Part shown: positions 47,622 to 55,938 of the stretch, in pieces
How the letters are laid out: the number at the start of each line of letters is the position of its first letter
Position numbering within the stretch: position 1 is the first letter of the stretch
From: Bifidobacterium saguini DSM 23967
GTDB lineage: Bacteria; Actinomycetota; Actinomycetes; Actinomycetales; Bifidobacteriaceae
Length of the DNA: 64,000 bases
Assembly: GCF_000741715.1 (NCBI RefSeq)
Contig: NZ_JGZN01000003.1
Location: 298,424 to 362,423 of the forward strand
Reading direction: 5' to 3'
The notes under the pieces: model-generated
Told to the model about the DNA's origin: nothing
The model's database searches: none
The model's input: only the letters and a program-made list of their open reading frames with translations
Translations under genes and position numbers: made by a program

Positions 47622-49094
47622 GTGGCTCAATCTAAACTCGATGAAGTCGTATCCCTCGCAAAGCGTCGTGGCTTCGTATTCCCTGCCGGTGAAATCTATG
47701 GCGGCACTCGTTCCGCTTGGGATTACGGCCCTCTTGGTGTTGCTCTGAAAGACAACATCAAGCGTGAATGGTGGCGTTCTATGGTCGTCACCCGCCCCGA
47801 CGTGGTCGGTGTGGACACCTCCATCATTCTGCCGCCTGAAGTGTGGGTGGCTTCCGGTCACGTCAGCGTGTTCAACGATCCGCTCGTCGAATGCCTGAAC
47901 TGCCACAAGCGCAACCGTGCCGATAAGCTCGAGGAATCCTACGCCGAAAAGCACGGCGACAAGATGCCTGAGAACGGCATGAAGGACATCGTCTGCCCGA
48001 ACTGCGGCACTCGTGGCGAGTGGACCGAACCGCGTGACTTCAACATGATGCTGCGCACTCACCTCGGCCCGGTCGAGGATGAGAACAGCCTGCACTACCT
48101 GCGCCCGGAAACCGCTCAGGGTATTTTCGTGGACTTCAAGAACGTAATGACTTCCTCCCGTTCCAAGCCACCGTTCGGTATTGCGAACATGGGTAAGTCC
48201 TTCCGTAACGAGATTACTCCGGGCAACTTCATCTTCCGTACCCGAGAGTTCGAGCAGATGGAGATGGAATTCTTCGTCAAGCCGGGCACCGATGAGGAAT
48301 GGCACCAGTACTGGATTGACGCTCGTACCCAGTGGTACCTTGACCTCGGTGTCAAGCCGGAGAACCTGCGCCACTATGAGCATCCGAAGGAGAAGCTGGC
48401 CCACTACTCCAAGCGCACCGTGGACATCGAATACAAGTTCGGTTTCCAGGGTTCCGATTGGGGTGAACTCGAAGGCATCGCCAACCGTACGGACTTCGAT
48501 TTGACGGCTCATGCCAAGCACTCCGGCGAGGATCTGAGCTACTTCAACCAGGCCACTGGCGAGAAGTACATTCCGTACGTCATCGAGCCGGCAGCAGGTC
48601 TGACCCGCTCCCTGATGTGCTTCCTCGTGGATGCCTACGATGTGGACGAAGCACCGAACACCAAGGGTGGCGTCGACAAGCGTACCGTGCTGCGTCTCGA
48701 TCCGCGTTTGGCTCCGATCAAGGCCGCCGTGCTGCCGCTGTCCAAGAAGCCGGAGCTGCAGGAAGTGGCCCACAACTTGGCTGCCGACCTGCGTTTCAAC
48801 GAGTGGATGATCGACTACGACGAGTCCGGTGCTATCGGTCGCCGTTACCGTCGTCAGGACGAAATCGGCACTCCGCTGTGTATCACCGTGGACTTCGATA
48901 CCCTCGAAGATCAGGCTGTGACCATCCGCGAGCGTGACACGATGGCTCAGGAACGCGTCTCTCTGGATAAGGTTGCTGATTACGTCAGCGCCCGCATCAG
49001 CGAAAAGCGTACTCGTGTGCCGCTGAAGCCTGTGGAAATGGGTGGCGAGCCTTGGCCTGCTTCCGGCATTCAGGAAGCCGGCGGCTTGTACTGA
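47622..49094 (+). CDS. glyS: Glycyl-tRNA synthetase (dimeric type)
   Basis: Class II synthetase, 490 residues, alpha2 type as in Actinobacteria. Motif 1 and active-site sequences [13 protein letters not shown] and [19 protein letters not shown] (motif 2, in part) are visible, motif 3 lies near [14 protein letters not shown] CxxC pair set (CLNC ... CPNC) in the first third can bind zinc. C-terminal anticodon-binding domain ends [16 protein letters not shown] and following. GTG start with AGAAGG upstream. Confidence 0.96.
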   Translation: MAQSKLDEVVSLAKRRGFVFPAGEIYGGTRSAWDYGPLGVALKDNIKREWWRSMVVTRPDVVGVDTSIILPPEVWVASGHVSVFNDPLVECLNCHKRNRADKLEESYAEKHGDKMPENGMKDIVCPNCGTRGEWTEPRDFNMMLRTHLGPVEDENSLHYLRPETAQGIFVDFKNVMTSSRSKPPFGIANMGKSFRNEITPGNFIFRTREFEQMEMEFFVKPGTDEEWHQYWIDARTQWYLDLGVKPENLRHYEHPKEKLAHYSKRTVDIEYKFGFQGSDWGELEGIANRTDFDLTAHAKHSGEDLSYFNQATGEKYIPYVIEPAAGLTRSLMCFLVDAYDVDEAPNTKGGVDKRTVLRLDPRLAPIKAAVLPLSKKPELQEVAHNLAADLRFNEWMIDYDESGAIGRRYRRQDEIGTPLCITVDFDTLEDQAVTIRERDTMAQERVSLDKVADYVSARISEKRTRVPLKPVEMGGEPWPASGIQEAGGLY

Positions 49095-49132
49095 TTCCCC
49101 GATTCGTAAGATCGCATAACGATGACTGATTT

Positions 49133-49163
49133 GGCTCCCCTCCGTTCAATAACGAGGGGAGCC
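49133..49163 (+). repeat. GGCTCCCCTC hairpin after glyS
   Basis: Perfect 10-bp stem (49133-49142 / 49154-49163), eleven-base loop, the same family as 923-965 and 6390-6413; probably terminator or processing site before dusB. Confidence 0.65.
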
Positions 49164-49182
49164 ACGCTATGTAGGAAGCAAC

Positions 49183-50424
49183 GTGACAGATACCTCCGAA
49201 ACCATTATCGCCGAACCGCATGAGACCGATAATCTCGATCCGCGCACGGATGCGCAGGAACGTCCGGGCGAACCGGTGCATATTGCTCCGGTGCAGCTGG
49301 GCGATATCACTGTTCCCACGCCGGTTGTACTCTCTCCAATGGCTGGTGTCACCAACTGGCCGTTCCGCGTGATTTGTGAGGAATATGGTCCGGATGGCCT
49401 CTATGTGGCGGAGATGATTACCGCTCGTGCTTTGGTGGCAAGAAACCCCAAAGCATTGCGGTTGTGCCATTTTGCTCCTAGCGAGAAGATTCGTTCGCTT
49501 CAGCTGTATGGCGTGAATCCTTCCATCACCGAGCAGGCTGCCAAAATTGTAGTTGATGAAGGTATGGCGGACCATGTGGATCTGAACTTTGGCTGCCCGG
49601 TTCCCAAGGTCACGCGGCGCGGAGGCGGATCGGCCTTACCGTGGAAAACGGATATCTTCACCGATTTGATTGCGCGTGTGGTTGCCGTATGCGAACCTGC
49701 GGGTATCCCTGTTACCGCTAAGATTCGCGTGGGAATCGACCATCAGCATGAAACATTCCTCGAAGCTGGGCATATCGCACAAGAAGAGGGTTGCAAGGCG
49801 GTAACGTTGCACGCTCGAACCACTGCCGAATACTATGGGGGGCATTCGGATTGGTCTCGAATCGGTGAACTGAAGGAACATCTCAATATTCCCGTTTTCG
49901 GCAATGGTGATATTTGGGGTGCAGAAGATGCATTGGAAATGGTTCGCGAGACCGGTTGCGATGGCGTGGCCATTGGTCGTGGCTGTCAAGGCAGGCCGTG
50001 GCTGTTCGCCAATATCAAGAACGCTTTCGCGGGCAATGCTGAGCGCATCAATCCGAATCTTGGCGAGGTCTGTCAGGTGATTCATCGGCATGCCGAGCTG
50101 CTTACCGAATTCTATGATGGCGACGAAATGATGGCCGTACATGATTTGCGTAAGCATATTGCTTGGTATCTCAAGGGTTTCCCCGTAGGCGGTTCCACCA
50201 GAAAAGCCTTCATGGAATGCGAGAATCTCGCTGATGTGGATCGTGAGATAGCGCGTTTGGACCCCACGATTGAATACCCCCCACGAGTGATTGACAAGCC
50301 GCGTGGCCGAGTTCGTTTTGCCAAGAAGGTTCATCTTCCCTATGGATGGTTGGAATCGCGCACCACTTCCCATGAGGAGCGTGAAGCACTCTTCGGCGAC
50401 GACCCGATGGATGCCAGCTATTAG
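49183..50424 (+). CDS. dusB: tRNA-dihydrouridine synthase
   Basis: FMN enzyme reducing uridine in tRNA D loops. 413 residues. TIM barrel start VLSPMAGVTNWPFR, catalytic region NFGCPVPKVTRRGGGSA with the acid Cys, ARTTAEYYGGHSDW, and GNGDIW/IGRGCQGRPW for phosphate binding; helical C-terminal domain. GGAAG precedes GTG. Downstream of glyS. Confidence 0.93.
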   Translation: MTDTSETIIAEPHETDNLDPRTDAQERPGEPVHIAPVQLGDITVPTPVVLSPMAGVTNWPFRVICEEYGPDGLYVAEMITARALVARNPKALRLCHFAPSEKIRSLQLYGVNPSITEQAAKIVVDEGMADHVDLNFGCPVPKVTRRGGGSALPWKTDIFTDLIARVVAVCEPAGIPVTAKIRVGIDHQHETFLEAGHIAQEEGCKAVTLHARTTAEYYGGHSDWSRIGELKEHLNIPVFGNGDIWGAEDALEMVRETGCDGVAIGRGCQGRPWLFANIKNAFAGNAERINPNLGEVCQVIHRHAELLTEFYDGDEMMAVHDLRKHIAWYLKGFPVGGSTRKAFMECENLADVDREIARLDPTIEYPPRVIDKPRGRVRFAKKVHLPYGWLESRTTSHEEREALFGDDPMDASY

Positions 50425-50554
50425 TCTTTGCGCTGATTTCCGTTGAGGAATAGGCAACGAAACAGGCTGAAAGGTGCCCTGCCGAGCCCTTTTGGTGTGT
50501 TCGCAGAAAAAATATTGCACAACACGCACTAATCCATGTGCGAATTGACTCCAC

Positions 50555-50576
50555 GAGTAGGGCAGTTGCGCTACTC
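50555..50576 (+). promoter_or_regulatory. Quasi-palindrome before ftsZ
   Basis: GAGTAG (50555-50560) and CTACTC (50571-50576) flank GCA-gt-TGC. It follows TTGACT (50545-50550) closely and ends 33 bases before the ftsZ start, so it may be an operator of the ftsZ promoter. Confidence 0.4.
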
Positions 50577-50609
50577 TTGGGTGTAACCGTGAAGTGACAG
50601 GAGCCAAAC

Positions 50610-51821
50610 GTGAGCGAGATCGCCCAGACTGAGTTCAACGACAAGACCAACATTAAGGTCGTCGGCGTAGGCGGAGCCGGCGGCAATGCCGTTAACCGTA
50701 TGATCGCCGAAGGATTGCAGAACGTTGAATTTGTGGCGGTAAATACCGATGCCAAGGATTTGTTGCGTTCTGACGCTGACGTCAAGATCTCCCTGTCTGA
50801 TAAAACCAGCCGTGGTCTTGGCGCCGGTGCTGATCCTGAGCGTGGTGCAAAGGCCGCGCAGGATCATCAGTCGGATATTGAGGAAGCGCTGAAGGGTGCC
50901 GATATGGTTTTCGTCACCTGTGGCGAAGGCGGCGGCACGGGTACGGGTGCCAGCCCGATTGTGGCGCGTACCGCACATCAGCAGGGTGCATTGACCATTG
51001 CAGTGGTGACCCGCCCATTCAGCTTTGAAGGTCCGCAGCGTTCCGCATCCGCTGATTACGGCATCGATAACCTGCGCAAGGAAGTCGACGCTCTGATTGT
51101 GATTCCGAACGATCGACTGCTTGAGCTTTCCGACCGTTCCATCGGCATTATCGAAGCATTCAAGACCGCTGATACCGCCTTGCTTGCCGGTGTGCAGGGC
51201 ATCACCGACCTGATTTCGATGAACTCCTACATTCACGTCGACTTTAACGACGTGAATTCCATCCTTCGTGGTGCTGGTACCGCTTTGTTCGGTATTGGTT
51301 CCGCGCGGGGCGAGGATCGTGCAACTCAGGCCGCCGAAATTGCTATCAGCTCCCCGTTGCTGGAAGAAAGCATCGAGGGTGCTCATGGTGCACTGATCAA
51401 CATCGCTGGCCCGACCGATTTGAAGCTGCAGGAAGCTTCTGCCGCCACCGAGTTGGTGCGCAAGGCCATCCATCCTGAAGCTCAGATCATTTGGGGTCTT
51501 GCATTGGATGACGCTTACGGCGACGAGGTTCGCGTTACCGTTATTGCTGCCGGCTTCGATCATGTTTCCGCTCAGGATGCAGACGATCAGGAAGTGGTGA
51601 CTCCGGTTGTTCCCGCGCAGCCGGCTGCTAAGCCCGCTGCGGCAGCTCCGACTCAGGTAGCTCAGCCGGCCCCGGTCGCCCAGCCTACGGTGCAGCCCAC
51701 GTTCACGCCGAGCACGGGTGATTCCGCTTCGCTGCCGTTTGACGACCCGACGTCCGAACATCCCACCATTGCTCTCAACGATCCCGCGGGCGATCTTGAC
51801 ATCCCCGACTTCCTGCGCTGA
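50610..51821 (+). CDS. ftsZ: Cell division GTPase FtsZ
   Basis: Tubulin-like ring protein, 403 residues. GGAGGNAVNRM and the tubulin signature GEGGGTGTGASP bind GTP; the T7 loop is near NVNDVNSILRGAGTALFGIG-like sequence. A Pro/Ala/Gln-rich linker (about 320-385) leads to the C-terminal peptide DLDIPDFLR that binds SepF or other anchors. GTG start with ACAGGAG. In this genome ftsZ stands next to glyS-dusB, away from a mur cluster. Confidence 0.97.
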   Translation: MSEIAQTEFNDKTNIKVVGVGGAGGNAVNRMIAEGLQNVEFVAVNTDAKDLLRSDADVKISLSDKTSRGLGAGADPERGAKAAQDHQSDIEEALKGADMVFVTCGEGGGTGTGASPIVARTAHQQGALTIAVVTRPFSFEGPQRSASADYGIDNLRKEVDALIVIPNDRLLELSDRSIGIIEAFKTADTALLAGVQGITDLISMNSYIHVDFNDVNSILRGAGTALFGIGSARGEDRATQAAEIAISSPLLEESIEGAHGALINIAGPTDLKLQEASAATELVRKAIHPEAQIIWGLALDDAYGDEVRVTVIAAGFDHVSAQDADDQEVVTPVVPAQPAAKPAAAAPTQVAQPAPVAQPTVQPTFTPSTGDSASLPFDDPTSEHPTIALNDPAGDLDIPDFLR

Positions 51822-51833
51822 AAGGACTGAAGC

Positions 51834-52322
51834 ATGGCCGGGTTCATGAAAAACGCGATGTCCTATTTGGGCATGAGCGATGTGGCAGATGATGACGATG
51901 AGTTCGTCGAGGAGGAAGAGGAGCAGCAGAAGCCTCAGCCGAAGCCGAACTTTGACTCTGACCATACGGTAACGCCTATGGCTCAGACTTCTCCCGCACC
52001 GAGTCAAAGCTCAAAGACCACACCATTCCAGGGCAGCAGCCGAGTCAATCGCATCACCACGATTCACCCGAAGTCGTATGAAGATGCTCAGTTGGTCGGT
52101 CGTGCGTTGCGTGATGGCGTGCCTGTTGTGCTGAACTTGACCGGTGTTTCCGAAGCAGTGGCCTACCGTATTGTTGATTTCTCCGCAGGTGTGGTGTTTG
52201 GTGTGCGTGGCTCGTTGGAACGTGTTACGCCGCGCGTGTTCCTGCTGAGCCCGGCTCAGGTGAATATCAAAGTCGAAGAGCCTACAAATGCAGCATCCGC
52301 CCGAGATTTGTTCTCTGACTGA
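51834..52322 (+). CDS. sepF: SepF, FtsZ membrane anchor
   Basis: 162 residues: an N-terminal amphipathic membrane helix (MAGFMKNAMSYLGM), an acidic linker, and the SepF core from about residue 60 (ITTIHPKSYEDAQLVGRALRDG, VVLNLTGVSE, RIVDFSAGVVFGVRGSLERV in pieces). Twelve bases after ftsZ. Without FtsA in Actinobacteria, SepF tethers FtsZ to the membrane. Confidence 0.96.
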   Translation: MAGFMKNAMSYLGMSDVADDDDEFVEEEEEQQKPQPKPNFDSDHTVTPMAQTSPAPSQSSKTTPFQGSSRVNRITTIHPKSYEDAQLVGRALRDGVPVVLNLTGVSEAVAYRIVDFSAGVVFGVRGSLERVTPRVFLLSPAQVNIKVEEPTNAASARDLFSD

Positions 52323-52348
52323 CGACTGCAAGTACCACTCATTGTCTT

Positions 52349-52383
52349 ATCGGCCGATTCCAAGCAGGGATCGGCCGATTTTT
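52349..52383 (+). terminator. Intrinsic terminator of ftsZ-sepF
   Basis: ATCGGCCGAT occurs twice (52349-52358 and 52370-52379), is self-complementary, and is followed by TTTTATT. Classical terminator 26 bases after sepF. Confidence 0.85.
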
Positions 52384-52431
52384 ATTGAGCTCCAAGCAAA
52401 CTTTTCATATCCGGTTGTTAGGCTTACCCCC

Positions 52432-52734
52432 ATGTTGCCTTTTTTCTTCACTCTTATTGGCCGTATTCTCGCTTGGCTGGTTAATGCCTATATCACGGTG
52501 CTTATCATTCGCATGGTTTTGGATTGGGTGTCAATCCTGGCCCGCAATTGGTACCCGCGTGGTATCGTGGCTCAACTTATCAATATGGTGTACACCATTA
52601 CAGAGCCTCCTCTGCGCTGGCTGCGCCAATATATCAAGCCGCTTCCGCTCGGCTCTATATATCTGGACATGAGCTTTATAGTGCTGTATTTCGCGTTAGT
52701 GGTACTGGAGAGCGTCATCTACCTTATTTTCTGA
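52432..52734 (+). CDS. YggT family membrane protein
   Basis: 100-residue protein with two membrane segments and the conserved R..LDW near residue 30 and TEPPLRWLR. The family accompanies division genes in many bacteria and is linked with osmotic or division functions. The ATG at 52432 lies seven bases after TAGGCT (52419-52424), pointing to a separate, leaderless transcript behind the terminator of sepF. Confidence 0.86.
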   Translation: MLPFFFTLIGRILAWLVNAYITVLIIRMVLDWVSILARNWYPRGIVAQLINMVYTITEPPLRWLRQYIKPLPLGSIYLDMSFIVLYFALVVLESVIYLIF

Positions 52735-52880
52735 TGCAAATCACTATTTTTTGTGCTGAATACGGCATGTCGCACCTTGAAATCGGCACAAAACTCCCAT
52801 GAATCGAAGGGGTCGTGATAGCATCAATACTTGATACCAACGTAAGCGAGGGCAAAGCCCCAAAGCGAGGTGCAATATTT

Positions 52881-54191
52881 ATGGCTCTGTTGACGCCGAA
52901 GGATATTAGGGAGCACACCTTCCAGACCGTGCGATTCAAGGAAGGTTACGATGTCGACGAGGTTGACGACTTCCTCGATCAGGTCACGGAGACCGTGGAG
53001 GCTCTGGGCCGTCAGGCAGTAGCCGGCGGTCAGGCAACTCAGGCTCTGGGCCCCGATGTGACCAACCTGAATGCCAAGATTTCTGAGCTGACCGGTCAGG
53101 TGCAGAAGCTCCAGGCTGAGAATAATGAGCTGAAGAATGCTGCCGCTCAGGGCCAGCAGTCTTCAGCTGAAGGTGATAAGGCCGCTCAGCTGGCCGCAGC
53201 CAAGCTCAGCGAAGCAGAGGAATCCAACCGCGCCCTTTCCGCTCAGAATGATCAGCTCAAGGGCCAGGTCGATCAGCTCAATGCCCAGATCGATCAGCTG
53301 ACCGCTCAGGCTGCTCAGGCTTCCGGAAACCAGGAGGCCGTCGGCCAGCAGATTGCAGCAATCCAGAAGGAACGTGACCAGTTCCGCGCCGCCAACGAAG
53401 AGCTGTCCCGTCAGCTTGCTGCCGCTCAGCAGCAGGGCGGTGTCGCTCAGCAGCAGGCCGCTCAGATTCAGGAGCTGTCTCGTCAGCTTGAAGAAGCCAA
53501 GCAGCGTGAGAACCAGCTGCGTGCTCAGGTCTCCAAGGTTGAGCCGAGCACCGAAACCGGCTCCCTGCAGAAGATTGCCGGTGCTGCTGCTATGCCGGGT
53601 AGCGAACCGGAGCGCGCAACCGCTATGCTGACTTTGGCTATGCAGCTGCATGATCAGTACGTTGAAAAGGGCAAGACCAAGGCTAAGGAAATTACCGAAG
53701 CCAGCCAGAACAAGTACAACGATCTGGTTACCAAGGCCAACACGTATTCTGATCGCACCCGTTCCGAGGCTGACGCCTACCGTGATCGCGTTCACGCTGA
53801 TGCAGACGCCTACTCTAAGAACACCCGTACCGACGCAGACACCTATTCTGAGAACACGCGTGCTGATGCGGACTCCTACTCCGAGAAGACTCGTCAGGAT
53901 GCCGACAACTACTCCAAGACTCAGCACACTGATGCTGATGAGTACGAGGCAGATGTGCAGCGTCGTGCCGCGGAATACGACAAGCAGACTCGTTCCGCAG
54001 CCGATACCTATGCACAGCAGGTGCGTGACAACCTGCAGAACCAGTCCAAGGTTATCGAGGGCAACATTCAGAGCCTCAAGCAGTTCGAGACCGAGTACCG
54101 TGCACGCCTGACCGAGTTCCTTGGTCAGCTTGCTGCACAGGTTTCTGAGTCGAACAACTATCAGGATCAGACCTCATCCAAGGCTAACTGA
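52881..54191 (+). CDS. wag31: DivIVA/Wag31 polar growth protein with hendecad repeats
   Basis: 436 residues from the ATG at 52881 (GAGG upstream; the in-frame ATG at 52815 would add an unconserved tail). N-terminal membrane-binding domain: LTPKDIREHTFQTVRFKEGYDVDEVDDFLDQV (quoted in part), then coiled coil rich in Gln/Ala/Leu from 60 to 240. Residues 297-384 form eight 11-residue repeats of the type ADAYSKNTRTD. Likely marks poles and organises cell wall growth as Wag31 does in mycobacteria. Confidence 0.93.
   Translation: MALLTPKDIREHTFQTVRFKEGYDVDEVDDFLDQVTETVEALGRQAVAGGQATQALGPDVTNLNAKISELTGQVQKLQAENNELKNAAAQGQQSSAEGDKAAQLAAAKLSEAEESNRALSAQNDQLKGQVDQLNAQIDQLTAQAAQASGNQEAVGQQIAAIQKERDQFRAANEELSRQLAAAQQQGGVAQQQAAQIQELSRQLEEAKQRENQLRAQVSKVEPSTETGSLQKIAGAAAMPGSEPERATAMLTLAMQLHDQYVEKGKTKAKEITEASQNKYNDLVTKANTYSDRTRSEADAYRDRVHADADAYSKNTRTDADTYSENTRADADSYSEKTRQDADNYSKTQHTDADEYEADVQRRAAEYDKQTRSAADTYAQQVRDNLQNQSKVIEGNIQSLKQFETEYRARLTEFLGQLAAQVSESNNYQDQTSSKAN
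53769..54032 (+). repeat. 33-bp/11-residue tandem repeats in wag31
   Basis: Eight units with Ala-Asp/Glu-x-Tyr at fixed places (ADAYRDRVHAD, ADAYSKNTRTD, ADTYSENTRAD, ADSYSEKTRQD, ADNYSKTQHTD, then three more diverged). An 11-residue period suits a hendecad, weakly left- or right-wound coiled coil, with a Tyr on one face. Confidence 0.85.
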
Positions 54192-54211
54192 GTGTAGGTA
54201 GGGTAAGTCGT

Positions 54212-54763
54212 ATGACAAACCAACAGGGACGGCTGCGTATTCGCGCGGCCGTCTTTGCATGTGTGGCCGCTGTGGCCTTAATTATTGACCAATTCACTAA
54301 GTTTTGGGCGTTATCGGCATTGTCTGGCGGACAGACCATCCGAGTGATTCCCGGCCTGTTGTCTCTGACCCTGGTGCGTAACCCCGGTGCGTCATTAGGC
54401 ATGGGCTCTGGCTCCACATGGGTAATCAGTCTGCTTGCTATTGCCGCATGCTGTGCGTTGCTGTACTACGGATTGCGTGCTGTGTCATTGAAGTGGACGG
54501 TTGCGCTGTCCTTTGCGTTCGCTGGCGCTTTCGGCAACCTGATTGACCGTGTGATGTATGCGGATGGATTCCTCAACGGCAAGGTTGTGGATTTCCTGAA
54601 CTACGGATGGTCTGTCGGCAATGTTGCGGATATTTATCTCGTGGTAGCAGGCGTAGTTATTGTCGTGCTGATTCTGCTGAACGAACCATTCACAGTAAAA
54701 GACATTGCGGTTGCACAAACCGATGCCGAAGAATCAGCTAAGACAAAGGTGGATGCCGAGTAA
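54212..54763 (+). CDS. lspA: Lipoprotein signal peptidase II
   Basis: Removes signal peptides of prolipoproteins after diacylglyceryl transfer; targets include the two binding lipoproteins encoded in this window. 183 residues, four membrane helices. Catalytic aspartates are in the motifs GNLIDRVMYADGFLNGKVVDF and NVADIYLVVA. NPGASLGMGSG is the conserved second box. Stop overlaps the start of rluD by one base. Confidence 0.96.
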   Translation: MTNQQGRLRIRAAVFACVAAVALIIDQFTKFWALSALSGGQTIRVIPGLLSLTLVRNPGASLGMGSGSTWVISLLAIAACCALLYYGLRAVSLKWTVALSFAFAGAFGNLIDRVMYADGFLNGKVVDFLNYGWSVGNVADIYLVVAGVVIVVLILLNEPFTVKDIAVAQTDAEESAKTKVDAE

Positions 54764-55704
54764 TGAATCGTATGGTTCCCGCTCCTGACGCTTTGATTGG
54801 CAAACGATTCGATGTTGCCGTAGCCAAAATGCTCGGTATCTCCCGCTCCAAAGCTGCTGACTTAGTTGATTCCGGCCAAGCTCGCGTACTTGGCCGTGAT
54901 GTGGCGCGTTCCAGCACATTGGCGGCCGGGGATACTGTCGAATTCGATTTGGTCGAAGAGCGTAAGGAGCCTGAACCCATTGCCAACGATATGGCAGTTG
55001 TCTACGAGGACGATGATGTTGTTGTAGTCGACAAGCCGGTTGGTGTTGCTGCCCATGCTTCGGTTGGATGGACTGGCCCTACGGTGTTGGGGTCCTTGCG
55101 AGACCGTGGCGTGCATATTACTGCTTTAGGCGCTGCTGGGCGTGAAGGTATTGTCTCCCGCTTGGATGTGGGCACGTCCGGACTGATGCTGGTGTGCAAA
55201 TCCGATTTGGCATATACGGAAATGCGCCGGCAATTTGCCGAGCATGAGGTGAAGAAAACCTATCACGCGCTGGTGCAAGGTTCGCTGAAACAGGATAAAG
55301 CCACTATTGAGGCACCGATTGGTCGTGCAAAGGTTTCGGACTTTCGTTTTTGCGTGACACCTGCTGGTAAACCGGCAGTAACGCATTGGGATGTGATGGA
55401 ACGCTTTGGCCATGAGGCCACGCTGGTTTCCGTGAATCTGGAGACAGGTCGAACGCACCAGATTCGTGTGCATTTCTCCTCAATCGGTCACCCCTTGTGC
55501 GGCGATCCGATGTATGGTGCCAATCCTGTGCTATCCGAGATACTTGGACTCGATCGCCAATGGTTGCACGCCATGAAACTTGAATTCCGCCATCCCCGTA
55601 CCCGTATTTGGACGACGGTGGAATCACATTATCCCGCTGATTTGGCGCAAGCGCTCGAAACCATGCGGGCCCGCCATACAGATGCGGCTCCCATAGCTTC
55701 CTGA
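54763..55704 (+). CDS. rluD: RluA-family 23S rRNA pseudouridine synthase
   Basis: 313 residues: an S4 RNA-binding domain (KRFDVAVAKMLGISRSKAADLV in part) then the catalytic domain with DKPVGV and the nucleophile Asp in SRLDVGTSGLMLV. Translationally coupled with lspA, a common pairing. Exact target site in 23S rRNA inferred from the family. Confidence 0.93.
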   Translation: MNRMVPAPDALIGKRFDVAVAKMLGISRSKAADLVDSGQARVLGRDVARSSTLAAGDTVEFDLVEERKEPEPIANDMAVVYEDDDVVVVDKPVGVAAHASVGWTGPTVLGSLRDRGVHITALGAAGREGIVSRLDVGTSGLMLVCKSDLAYTEMRRQFAEHEVKKTYHALVQGSLKQDKATIEAPIGRAKVSDFRFCVTPAGKPAVTHWDVMERFGHEATLVSVNLETGRTHQIRVHFSSIGHPLCGDPMYGANPVLSEILGLDRQWLHAMKLEFRHPRTRIWTTVESHYPADLAQALETMRARHTDAAPIAS

Positions 55705-55748
55705 TTTTCTCCCTCTTTGTCTCGCCCGGTGTTCCTAGCATTTTCTGA

Positions 55749-55898
55749 CTGTCGGATTTTGAACTTTCACTGTAGGTTTTTGAACATCTACTGTCGGATT
55801 TTGAACTCTCGCTGTAGGTTTTTCAACACTGACTGTAGGTTTTTGAACGAAAAACGTTGGAAATCCTACAGCCGGTGTCCAAAAACCTACAGTCAGTG
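55749..55898. repeat. Seven-copy 21-bp phased repeat array before dnaE
   Basis: Five direct copies of the 16-base CTGTAGGTTTTTGAAC or CTGTCGGATTTTGAAC type start at 55749, 55770, 55791, 55812 and 55833, exactly 21 bp apart. Two inverted copies follow at 55856-55871 and 55877-55892, again 21 bp apart. The fifth copy with its flank (55827-55848) and the second inverted copy (55877-55898) form a 22-bp stem with one mismatch. Five-base spacers separate copies. Function unknown: protein-binding array, cruciform or attenuator. Confidence 0.9.
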
Positions 55899-55938
55899 AA
55901 GGTGAAGGCTGAGTAGAGCGTGCGGTATGGTGGAACGC

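Noticed and set aside
50571..52007. Long minus-strand frame over ftsZ and sepF
   Set aside because: Antisense to two certain division genes; no start signal or family motif.
55749..55892. CRISPR array
   Set aside because: Copies are 16 bases with about 5-base spacers and two are inverted; CRISPR spacers are near 30 bases and no cas gene is near.
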